A DNA stretch of 8,380 nt from Sporolactobacillus pectinivorans (GTDB taxonomy: Bacteria; Bacillota; Bacilli; Bacillales; Sporolactobacillaceae). How positions within the stretch are numbered: the first letter of the stretch is position 1; each line of letters begins with the position of its first letter. The stretch is taken from positions 1 through 8,380 of the forward strand of contig NZ_NXGA01000003.1 in assembly GCF_002802965.1 (NCBI RefSeq). Direction: 5' to 3'. Position numbers and translations under genes: made by a program. The notes below the pieces were generated by a model, which searched no databases, was not told the DNA's origin, and saw only the letters and a program-made list of their open reading frames with translations. Positions 1 to 4,632 of the stretch are shown here, in pieces.

Positions 1-144
1 CGTATGCATTTATTCGATAACTTTGACAGAAAGATGCAAAATCAATTTACCTCTTTTACTTTTACCATTGACTAATCATAGATAGCCCATAAAAGCGCCA
101 CACCTTTAACACATTGTATAGCTCTACAGTCGCTATCATAAATG
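1..144. other. short gene-free stretch downstream of rep
   Basis: This 144-bp stretch lies beyond the rep stop codon. Short open frames on the minus strand, such as a frame starting at the ATG at 143-141, have no convincing Shine-Dalgarno sequence. I see no hairpin with a T-run that would end rep transcription here, so the rep transcript may continue past the window edge. Confidence 0.4.
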
Positions 145-1011
145 TTACTCATCCCAATCAATTTGTAGTTGCTTTAAGAAAGCTTCACGCTCTTTCTCAA
201 GTTCAGGATCATGTTCCTCTGAGATAGGTGTTTTTTCATAAGAACGTTCTTCTAACCATTGTGGTGTTTTTTCTCTACTAATATATTGTCTTGAATCGAC
301 TGTATTTTTACTTTTAGCGTACTTTTTATTATAAATACGATTTTCAGGTTCGAATATAAATTCCAGATACTCTATTTTTCGTCCCTTTTTTGCTCTAACT
401 TTATGTATCTTTAACGCTTTAAAAATATAACTGAGTTCATTAATAATGGGTTTTAATACATTCTTATTAATATCGGTCATTCGATACGATGTTGGAATAT
501 CTAATCGCTCTCTAAAATCATTTATTTTTATTTTTAAATAACCTGTATGTTTAAACTGCTTAAGTATTCTAAACATGTTTTTAGAATACGTTGATTTAAG
601 CGTCGTCATTTCTTCTAGTTCAAATTTTGTAAAATTATTCGTAATTGAATTAAGTATATGCTTTAGATTAGGAGATGTTGAAATCTCTAAATATTGTTCC
701 TTTTTATGAATTCTATAATGATTAAACAACACAAAGCGCTCTATGATATCGTCATCTTCATACTTAATTGTTAATTCCAACATTTTTTTATATACATCAT
801 CCAAATCTTTCACAAATCTACTAATATTACGTGTTTTAGGATTATAATTACTTAATTCTTTTAATTCATCAAAAGTCAGATGTAACGTGTAGGTGTCTTG
901 TTCTTTTAACTTATTGCACATCGCAAAAAACAAATTAATTTCTATGCTTGTAAATTTTCTTAATGGGACGAGGTTTAGATCGTTTTTATATACAACTGTT
1001 TCACCAGACAT
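145..1011 (-). CDS. rep: Rep_3-family plasmid replication initiator
   Basis: This 288-residue protein looks like a theta-replication initiator of the Rep_3 (RepB-type) superfamily, which binds iterons and opens the origin. The N-terminal motif NDLNLVPLRKFTSIEINLFF (10-29), the TFDELKELSNY segment (46-56) and LKSTYSKNMFRILKQFK (138-154) fit the two winged-helix domains of the family (about 1-125 and 130-225). The GRK...LEFIFEP end of the second domain is at about 210-222. The last 65 residues are charged and probably a flexible tail. The start is supported by GGAGT at 1025-1021, 9 nt before the ATG. The gene reads away from its own iteron array at 1145-1243, with a good sigma-A-like promoter and iteron-like inverted repeats between them. 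This is the usual arrangement for a self-repressing initiator. The family assignment is from residue patterns; I cannot assign a replicon type. Confidence 0.9.
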   Translation of the reverse strand: MSGETVVYKNDLNLVPLRKFTSIEINLFFAMCNKLKEQDTYTLHLTFDELKELSNYNPKTRNISRFVKDLDDVYKKMLELTIKYEDDDIIERFVLFNHYRIHKKEQYLEISTSPNLKHILNSITNNFTKFELEEMTTLKSTYSKNMFRILKQFKHTGYLKIKINDFRERLDIPTSYRMTDINKNVLKPIINELSYIFKALKIHKVRAKKGRKIEYLEFIFEPENRIYNKKYAKSKNTVDSRQYISREKTPQWLEERSYEKTPISEEHDPELEKEREAFLKQLQIDWDE

Positions 1012-1020
1012 TTTATTATC

Positions 1021-1025
1021 ACTCC
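1021..1025 (-). promoter_or_regulatory. ribosome binding site of rep
   Basis: GGAGT read on the minus strand, 9 nt from the ATG at 1011. It fixes the rep start. Confidence 0.7.
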
Positions 1026-1042
1026 ATCATTAACTACATCAT

Positions 1043-1077
1043 ATAAAGGAGTACTAAAAAAATGAATACTCCTTTAT
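1043..1077. promoter_or_regulatory. iteron-like inverted repeat in the rep leader (probable operator)
   Basis: ATAAAGGAGTA (1043-1053) and TACTCCTTTAT (1067-1077) form a perfect 11-bp inverted repeat around a 13-bp spacer. Each arm matches the core of the 22-bp iterons (ACTCCTTTTAT) except for one T. It sits between the rep promoter and the rep start codon. By analogy with other iteron plasmids, a Rep dimer could bind here to repress rep; an mRNA hairpin is an alternative role. The repeat is seen directly, the role is inferred. Confidence 0.65.
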
Positions 1078-1091
1078 ACCAATTGAATATA

Positions 1092-1120
1092 AGCATAAAA
1101 CACTTTTATAGCGGCGTCAA
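1092..1120 (-). promoter_or_regulatory. rep promoter
   Basis: On the minus strand, TTGACG (1120-1115) and TATGCT (1097-1092) are separated by exactly 17 bp, a good sigma-A-type match. The -35 box abuts an inverted half-iteron (1124-1134), and the inverted repeat at 1043-1077 lies just downstream. Rep binding could therefore block transcription from both sides. Confidence 0.7.
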
Positions 1121-1123
1121 TGA

Positions 1124-1134
1124 ATAAAAGGAGT
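1124..1134 (-). repeat. inverted half-iteron next to the rep -35 box
   Basis: ATAAAAGGAGT is the exact reverse complement of the 11-bp iteron core ACTCCTTTTAT. It lies 10 bp from the first tandem iteron, in the opposite orientation, and 3 bp from the rep -35 hexamer. Confidence 0.7.
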
Positions 1135-1144
1135 GATTATATTT

Positions 1145-1243
1145 AAACTACTCCCTTTATGTGGCAAAAACACTCCTTTTATGTGGCAAAACTACTCCTT
1201 TTATGTGGCAAAACTACTCCTTTTATGTGGCAAAACTACTCCC
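1145..1243 (+). repeat. oriV: tandem 22-bp iterons, replication origin
   Basis: Four directly abutting 22-bp units occupy 1145-1166, 1167-1188, 1189-1210 and 1211-1232, followed by a partial unit to about 1243. The core is ACTCCTTTTATGTGGCA. Unit 1 has CCC instead of CCT and unit 2 differs near its left end; units 3 and 4 are identical. The 22-bp period puts successive sites on the same face of the helix. Next to a Rep_3 gene this is the expected Rep binding array of the vegetative origin. Confidence 0.9.
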
Positions 1244-1281
1244 TCTAATACCTTGAATCCATTGTCTCTCTAGGTATAAAA

Positions 1282-1330
1282 CAATCCCTAAAAAGGTTTT
1301 AAAAATATTTATAAAAATATATTAAAAAGG
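1282..1330. other. A+T-rich stretch, probable DNA unwinding element
   Basis: Immediately beyond the iterons is a stretch made almost wholly of A and T, with runs such as TTTTAAAAATATTTATAAAA. In iteron plasmids such a block beside the array is where the helix opens. I found no convincing DnaA box beside it, so the role is inferred from position and composition only. Confidence 0.45.
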
Positions 1331-1540
1331 GCGACGTTTATAAGACAGTAGTCACGATGAAAAAAGATTTGTAAATACCATGTTACATACATTTATACTT
1401 ATACTGTTATTTATATGTGTATCATCACATCACTATTGTACAATTTAAAGTACGTTATAATGATTGAAGCTTTATGTAAAATAGGTATATTAATGATTTT
1501 AAAATTATTTTCGCTTCACAGAAATTGATTAAAACGTTAA
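1331..1540. other. gene-free stretch between origin and remnant
   Basis: No open frame with a ribosome site is seen. A TATAAT box at 1456-1461 is preceded by TTGTAC (1436-1441), but the 14-bp gap is too short for a normal promoter. The segment GTACAATTTAAAGTAC (1438-1453) is a small inverted repeat. Nothing else is supported. Confidence 0.3.
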
Positions 1541-1698
1541 AGCAAACCAAAACATGAAGGTAGTACAGTTTGGATTAATAAAAAACATCAACTCGAAGTA
1601 TAGACGTATCTCCTAAGCATACATCTATAGAAAAAGATAAGTCTTATGATTATATTGGTGGATTTGAAAGTTTATTCATGAAAATAGAAAGGGAATAA
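1541..1698 (+). pseudogene. possible short coding remnant, unrecognised
   Basis: Two coding-like segments follow each other in different frames. The first (1541-1600) reads SKPKHEGSTVWINKKHQLEV and then meets TAG. The second (1606-1698) contains VSPKHTSIEKDKSYDYIGGF and ends IERE at a TAA. The amino-acid mix looks protein-like, and a strong terminator lies 70 bp downstream on the same strand, as expected behind a real gene. There is no start codon with a ribosome site and at least one frameshift is needed. I cannot name the family. Confidence 0.3.
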
Positions 1699-1769
1699 CT
1701 TTCTAATGTTGGACTAGTCCACATTTATGCATTCATCTTAATAAATACATAAATGAAGCAATTATTATT

Positions 1770-1803
1770 GCCCTCGTACCTATAAACGAGGGCTTATTTT
1801 TTT
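1770..1803 (+). terminator. rho-independent terminator
   Basis: GCCCTCGT (1770-1777) and ACGAGGGC (1786-1793) form a perfect 8-bp G/C-rich stem with an 8-nt loop, followed by TTATTTTTTT. It reads rightward and would end transcripts crossing the remnant at 1541-1698. The opposite side lacks a T-run, so it is not a terminator for the minus-strand toxin operon. Confidence 0.85.
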
Positions 1804-1833
1804 GACTTCGAATCATTAGAGAATCTAAAGCAC

Positions 1834-1882
1834 AAAAATGATGATCCCTTCATCAATAATGATTAGAGGACTTATCATTTTT
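1834..1882 (-). terminator. weak terminator candidate after the toxin gene
   Basis: Just past the toxin stop, AAAAATGAT (1834-1842) and ATCATTTTT (1874-1882) are complementary but enclose a long loop of about 31 nt. The minus-strand copy ends in a short T-run. It could end the mazE-mazF transcript, but the stem is A/T-rich and the loop is long. Confidence 0.3.
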
Positions 1883-1886
1883 AATT

Positions 1887-2219
1887 TCATAGATTTAATA
1901 AACTTTTCAATCTATCATTTACTTCTATTACCTTTTCAGTTGTCGATATATCAAGATATCGATATGGACGAGCATGTATATCAACAGATTTAATTTGTGT
2001 GCAGTCGATAAAACCATTTATATGTTGATTTTTAGTCTTCACTAATACATCTGTTGGGTATCGCTCATCGTATCTTTTTGTAATAGGAATAACCCAAGCA
2101 AAACCGGAAACCTTATTAAATTCAGTATCACTTATGACTAAACAAGGACGATAGTTTCCTTTTTCAGTACCAATGACTGGATTAAAATCTAATTTAATTA
2201 CATCATATAGATTTACCAT
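1887..2219 (-). CDS. mazF: MazF/PemK-type endoribonuclease toxin
   Basis: This 110-residue protein has the MazF/PemK-family layout: an early beta-strand, then GNYRPCLVISDTEFN (21-35), VIPIT (43-47) and GFIDCTQIKSVD with a following R (69-84). In the family the conserved R (here R24) and T (here T47) belong to the RNA-cleaving site. Such toxins cut single-stranded mRNA at short motifs when the labile antitoxin is lost, killing or stalling plasmid-free cells. The length is typical. The start codon lies inside the end of the antitoxin gene, with a 7-nt overlap at 2213-2219, so the two are translationally coupled and the toxin needs no strong ribosome site of its own. All core motifs look intact, so it is probably functional. 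The mazF symbol is by family; pemK would serve equally. The cleavage site cannot be read from the sequence. Confidence 0.9.
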   Translation of the reverse strand: MVNLYDVIKLDFNPVIGTEKGNYRPCLVISDTEFNKVSGFAWVIPITKRYDERYPTDVLVKTKNQHINGFIDCTQIKSVDIHARPYRYLDISTTEKVIEVNDRLKSLLNL

Positions 2220-2461
2220 AATTCACGTCCAACTGATTGACCCCAATCATACTTGTTATGATCATATTTGCCACCGCTTTCAACAAAATCTCTCCATTTT
2301 TCTTTAAAAGAATTGGGTTTGGTTAAAACAATTTGTCCTGATTTGACTTTTACTTCTATATCATCGCCAACTTTTAATCCTACTTGCTGTAATATATTTT
2401 TCTTTAAGCTAATTGCTTGTCCATTTCCGCTTTTATATATTTTCGCATATGTTGTTTTCAT
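2213..2461 (-). CDS. mazE: MazE/PemI-type AbrB-fold antitoxin
   Basis: This 82-residue protein is the partner of the downstream toxin. Residues 3-50 (from TTYAKIYKSGNGQAISLKK through LKVGDDIEVKVKSGQIVL) match the SpoVT/AbrB swapped-hairpin DNA-binding domain. Residues 51-82 form an extended charged tail ending DWGQSVGRELW, the part that in this family wraps the toxin and blocks its active site. The start is supported by GGAGG at 2474-2470, 8 nt from the ATG. It is first in the operon and overlaps the toxin start, so more antitoxin than toxin is expected. The repeats at 2482-2528 just upstream are a likely binding site through which antitoxin and complex repress the operon. A rightward open frame over the same DNA is a shadow. 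Confidence 0.88.
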   Translation of the reverse strand: MKTTYAKIYKSGNGQAISLKKNILQQVGLKVGDDIEVKVKSGQIVLTKPNSFKEKWRDFVESGGKYDHNKYDWGQSVGRELW

Positions 2462-2481
2462 AAAATACGCCTCCGTTAGTA

Positions 2482-2528
2482 TTTACATGTCTTTACATAA
2501 GTTATAGCATGTTTACATTGATTTACCA
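2482..2528. promoter_or_regulatory. helically phased TTTACAT repeats, probable toxin-antitoxin operator
   Basis: TTTACAT occurs at 2482-2488, 2492-2498 and 2512-2518, and TTTACCA at 2522-2528. The start-to-start distances are 10, 20 and 10 bp, so all four lie on one face of the helix. They overlap the place where the mazE promoter must be; a TATAAC -10 candidate reads leftward at 2506-2501, without a clear -35 box. Binding by the AbrB-fold antitoxin is inferred. Confidence 0.5.
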
Positions 2529-2615
2529 TTATCTTATCCTGCTTCAAATTCAATATACGACACAATGCATCAGTGTTCATTGTTAAACTTAAATGAGTGA
2601 AACGTTTAGAAAATA

Positions 2616-2714
2616 CTAAAAGTAAAAGATTATGAATAAGGCTAAGGCGATAACAGAAACACCTATCATATAGTTACAGAATATTTTGATTTTGATTCGA
2701 TTAATTTTTGTCAT
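2616..2714 (-). CDS. 32-residue hydrophobic peptide, candidate type I toxin
   Basis: This small gene encodes a basic start (MTKINRIKIKIF) followed by one strongly hydrophobic segment (about residues 16-32, including MIGVSVIALALFIIFYF) and a TAG stop. It has a strong Shine-Dalgarno sequence, GAGGTGA (2726-2720), 5 nt before the ATG. The shape, positive N-end plus a single membrane helix to the C-end, is that of membrane-acting type I toxins and of some regulatory leader peptides. A promoter (2804-2776), a leader able to hide the ribosome site and an opposing promoter (2708-2736) surround it. I do not recognise a known family such as Fst or SprA by sequence. Function is inferred from size, hydrophobicity and RNA architecture. 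Confidence 0.55.
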   Translation of the reverse strand: MTKINRIKIKIFCNYMIGVSVIALALFIIFYF

Positions 2715-2736
2715 TTTTATCACCTCATTTTATAGT
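2708..2736 (+). promoter_or_regulatory. antisense promoter over the small-peptide start
   Basis: TTGTCA (2708-2713) and TATAGT (2731-2736) are separated by exactly 17 bp, reading rightward, opposite to the peptide gene. The expected start point is near 2743, inside the peptide mRNA leader. Two such matches facing each other across one hairpin are unlikely to be noise, though no expression evidence is available. Confidence 0.5.
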
Positions 2737-2769
2737 TGAGGTAAGGGAGGAAAATATCCCTCGATTACC
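2720..2769 (-). promoter_or_regulatory. leader with two mutually exclusive hairpins, one hiding the ribosome site
   Basis: Read on the minus strand, hairpin 1 pairs GGTAA (2769-2765) with TTACC (2744-2740) and GGGA (2760-2757) with TCCC (2748-2745), leaving a 4-nt bulge. Hairpin 2 pairs ACCTCA (2742-2737) with TGAGGT (2727-2722), a perfect 6-bp stem that buries the Shine-Dalgarno GAGGTGA. Both use bases 2742-2740, so they compete. The layout resembles translation control in type I toxins and attenuators. Confidence 0.5.
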
Positions 2770-2840
2770 TAATGAATATAACTTAATATTAGCTTGAATG
2801 TCAGTTGGCATGCAGTAAAGGAGACAGTGCTTTTTTTATT
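2743..2840 (+). ncRNA. candidate antisense RNA (antitoxin RNA)
   Basis: A transcript from the promoter at 2708-2736 would begin near 2743, open with a GGGA...TCCC hairpin complementary to hairpin 1 of the peptide leader, and run to the T7 tract at 2831-2837 after AGTGC. A clear terminator stem before that tract is missing; only weak pairing is visible. Its overlap with the peptide mRNA, expected to start near 2769, would cover just the leader hairpin. Entirely inferred from promoter-like and hairpin elements. Confidence 0.35.
2776..2804 (-). promoter_or_regulatory. promoter of the small-peptide gene
   Basis: On the minus strand, CTGACA (2804-2799) and TTATAT (2781-2776) are 17 bp apart. The expected start at about 2769 coincides with the first base of leader hairpin 1. 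Confidence 0.5.
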
Positions 2841-2849
2841 GATTTTGAA

Positions 2850-2881
2850 CATAAAAAAGATGACCATCGCAACAGTCATCT
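2850..2881 (-). terminator. rho-independent terminator of the minus strand
   Basis: AGATGAC (2881-2875) and GTCATCT (2864-2858) form a perfect 7-bp stem followed on the minus strand by a run of T's. It lies about 70 bp past the stop of the rep-like fragment at 2951-3103 and probably once ended that gene. A TGTTATGAT extended -10 box at 2929-2921 could also feed a short RNA into it. Confidence 0.65.
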
Positions 2882-2950
2882 AAAGTACACTCTTCAGATA
2901 TGCACCGCAATTTGATATTTATCATAACATGCAATTCATACTTAACGGAC

Positions 2951-3103
2951 TTATATGGACGGCTGAGAGGGTTTAAAATTCAAATTCATATTGTTTTTTC
3001 TGCCGTCGACAATTTTATATATTTCAAACCGTGATTCGATGTTTCTGATGTCCTCAGCCACATATTTGAATATCTTTTCATTGATATCTTTCACTGTATA
3101 CGT
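2951..3103 (-). pseudogene. C-terminal fragment of a second Rep_3-like initiator
   Basis: An open reading segment of about 50 codons ends at TAA (2953-2951) and is cut upstream by TAA at 3106-3104. It reads YTVKDINEKIFKYVAEDI and ends in RFEIYKIVDGRK followed by LNFKP. Aligned by eye with the intact initiator (residues 177-223, YRMTDINKNVLKPIINEL to GRKIEYLEFIFEP), it shares DIN, a conserved K, GRK and F.P at matching spacing. That spacing fits the second winged helix of a Rep_3 protein. There is no start codon with a ribosome site, and unrelated DNA replaces the rest. It is probably the relic of another replicon. The alignment is short, so another DNA-binding protein remains possible. Confidence 0.5.
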
Positions 3104-3118
3104 TTAACAAATGTTAAA
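3103..3118. repeat. short perfect inverted repeat at a remnant junction
   Basis: TTTAACA (3103-3109) and TGTTAAA (3112-3118) flank AA. The palindrome lies exactly where the leftward rep fragment stops and the rightward remnant begins. It could be an operator or a recombination point; there is no direct evidence for either. Confidence 0.35.
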
Positions 3119-3121
3119 TAT

Positions 3122-3776
3122 CAGTATGAACGCGGTCACTAAATTCAAAAAGAATTAATAAAAGAGGGACTTATTGATTTTACTTCAAAAATGGATAAAT
3201 AACGTCTTTACATCTATATGTCTAAAATCAAGGATCACCAATTCTATTATTATAATAAAGAAAAGAAATCCAACAAATACACATATGACCGTTTCATAGA
3301 TGTATTGAACATCAAATCAAAGCATACACTAAAACATATTAATACCCTAGTGAAACACAAGCTATTAATCGTGAGCAATGTAGGAACTACAATTTAAGAT
3401 ATAAATGTTGAACAAAATGAGTCAAAGAATGTAGATATTAAATTACACAATAATAAGAATAATCCATCTGATTCACACAATATGCATTTAGTAACACTAT
3501 AAACATAATCAACTCTAGGGAACAAATTATTGCCTTGAAGATTTGAAGAGTGAAATTGAAGAAATCTTAATCCGTGTAAATCGAAAATAGAAAATACACA
3601 ACAAAACGATTACCAAAGTATATACTTATCTATTTATAAGTATCAAAGGAGCATTTACTCAAAGATACGAAGAAGATTATAACAGAGGTGTTATTACAAA
3701 AAGTCCAAAAATGGCTTTATTTGGAGATCCACAGAATATTGTGACTGTGCTAATTAAATCTATGATTAATAGATAA
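3122..3776 (+). pseudogene. decayed rightward gene, winged-helix-like, unrecognised
   Basis: One frame from 3122 to 3502 reads like protein but is broken by TAA at 3140, 3200 and 3395. Its clearest stretch is the 59-codon segment 3218-3397, with KYTYDRFIDVLNIKSKHTLK (20-39) and HINTLVKHKLLIVSN, the pattern of a winged-helix DNA-binding domain. After a frame change the reading continues in the third frame (3543-3776), with one TAG at 3588 and a protein-like end, GAFTQRYEEDYNRGVITKSP then ALFGDPQNIVTVLIKSMINR. Without the lesions it would be about 215 residues. A replication or regulatory protein is plausible from the DNA-binding look, but I cannot name the family. No ribosome site or promoter is visible. 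Confidence 0.5.
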
Positions 3777-3855
3777 TACAAGTTTTATATAAGACCCTGA
3801 GTTGCAGAAATAAAATGATTTATCTAAGTTAATAATTTTTAATTGAAATATAGAT

Positions 3856-3901
3856 GCACACAAACATACACATCAATATATTGGTGTGTATGTTTGTGTG
3901 C
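3856..3901. repeat. 46-bp near-perfect palindrome carrying inverted copies of the par motif
   Basis: GCACACAAACATACACA (3856-3872) and its exact complement (3885-3901) flank a central CAATATATTG, which is itself a palindrome; only one position pair breaks perfect symmetry. Each arm contains the 14-bp motif TGTGTATGTTTGTG (minus strand 3872-3859, plus strand 3885-3898), also found just upstream of parA and of the partner gene. No T-run follows, so a terminator is unlikely. A centromere-like protein-binding site is the better guess. Confidence 0.6.
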
Positions 3902-3975
3902 TGTCCGTCTTACTTTATTTAAAGGGAAACCGTATATATTATTACTGAAACTAAGTAATAACAAAATATAAAGGC

Positions 3976-4239
3976 TTATATTTTGTTTACTGTTCTAATT
4001 ATTCCTTCTTTTGTTAGATCAATAATAGACTGATATTTTTCTTTAGTAAGATCTAGTTTGCTTATTTCAATTTTTTCTAATTCTTCAATTATATGCTTTC
4101 CTTGAGACAGTATTTTAGAGTATATAGCTATTTCAGATGGTTCTTTTTGTGGTTTAAAGGCGGATGCATCTTCATTTAATTCTTTTTCTAAAGTAGTTGA
4201 AATATCATCAGTAATATTAATTTGCTGACTATTCCATTT
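3976..4239 (-). pseudogene. orphaned C-terminal part of the helix-turn-helix gene
   Basis: Directly after the TAG at 4242-4240 the same frame stays open for 87 more codons to TAA (3978-3976). It begins KWNSQQINITDDISTTLEKE and continues with heptad-like, charged helices (SKILSQGKHIIEELEKIEIS and on to IRTVNKI). Together with the 73-codon upstream part it would make a 161-residue protein. Keeping frame and protein-like content for 264 bp after the stop argues that the amber codon is a recent lesion or is read through. No ribosome site or start is seen for separate translation. Confidence 0.65.
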
Positions 4240-4461
4240 CTATAATCTGCCCTCTATGTGTTTTTCATTACGATATTGTGAAAGAATATTTACATCTATT
4301 CCAGCATCCCTAAATATATCTTCGGGTTCTTTTCCATGATTATATTCTTCTACAATTTTAAGTTTGAATTCATCTGTATAATATATGTTTTTACTATTTA
4401 CTTTATAAATATGAATATTAGACTCCAATTTTTGTCTAACCTCTTTGGGTAAAGTTGCCAT
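4240..4461 (-). CDS. helix-turn-helix protein, IS3-OrfA-like, ended by an amber codon
   Basis: This 73-residue product starts at a well-supported ATG, with GAGGAG at 4473-4468, 6 nt upstream. Residues 27-65 (IYYTDEFKLKIVEEYNHGKE, then PEDIFRDAGIDVNILSQYR) match the helix-turn-helix found at the front of IS3-type OrfA transposase subunits and in stand-alone Staphylococcaceae proteins of the same look. The product stops at TAG just after HIEGRL, but the frame continues to 3976 with convincing protein, so the natural form was probably 161 residues. A promoter (4523-4495) drives it leftward, divergent from parA. I see no OrfB or terminal inverted repeats, so an active insertion sequence is not supported. 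The truncated peptide may still bind DNA. Confidence 0.6.
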   Translation of the reverse strand: MATLPKEVRQKLESNIHIYKVNSKNIYYTDEFKLKIVEEYNHGKEPEDIFRDAGIDVNILSQYRNEKHIEGRL

Positions 4462-4494
4462 TTTTTTCTCCTCTTCTTTCTTTTTTATTTCATT

Positions 4495-4523
4495 ACTATA
4501 AATTGGTTAAAGTTAAAATCCAA
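4495..4523 (-). promoter_or_regulatory. promoter of the helix-turn-helix gene
   Basis: On the minus strand, TTGGAT (4523-4518) and TATAGT (4500-4495) are separated by 17 bp. It lies about 35 bp before the ATG at 4461 and is divergent from parA. Confidence 0.6.
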
Positions 4524-4572
4524 AATATATATTTATATCATGAATAAAGAGAAGCGGAATTTCGATATATAC

Positions 4573-4607
4573 TCATACATATGTGTATACATGTGTGTAT
4601 GTTTATG
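4573..4607 (+). promoter_or_regulatory. parS: par motif upstream of parA (candidate centromere and operator)
   Basis: An alternating purine-pyrimidine stretch built on CATACATATGTGTATACATG ends in TGTGTATGTTTATG (4594-4607), 25 bp before the parA start. The 14-bp motif recurs exactly at 5504-5517 and with one change in both arms of the 3856-3901 palindrome. The position suggests binding by the small ribbon-helix-helix partner to repress parA. No clean -35/-10 pair is visible for parA here. Confidence 0.5.
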
Positions 4608-4632
4608 TTAAGGTGGAAAAGGAGGTGTCTAA

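Noticed and set aside
1145..1243. CRISPR array
   Set aside because: The 22-bp units abut directly with no spacers between them and lie beside a Rep_3 gene, so they are iterons.
1321..1370. Transfer origin or nick site
   Set aside because: The G/C-containing patch GGGCGACGTTTATAAGACAG drew attention, but I could not match it to any nick-site consensus and no relaxase gene is in the window.
1436..1461. Promoter TTGTAC / TATAAT
   Set aside because: The -10 box is perfect but the 14-bp spacer is too short, and no intact gene follows.
2268..2507. Rightward 79-codon open frame
   Set aside because: It is antisense to the well-supported antitoxin gene, has no ribosome site and runs through the operator repeats.
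3976..4461. Active IS3-type insertion sequence
   Set aside because: Only an OrfA-like helix-turn-helix is present; there is no OrfB with catalytic residues, no terminal inverted repeats and no target duplication.
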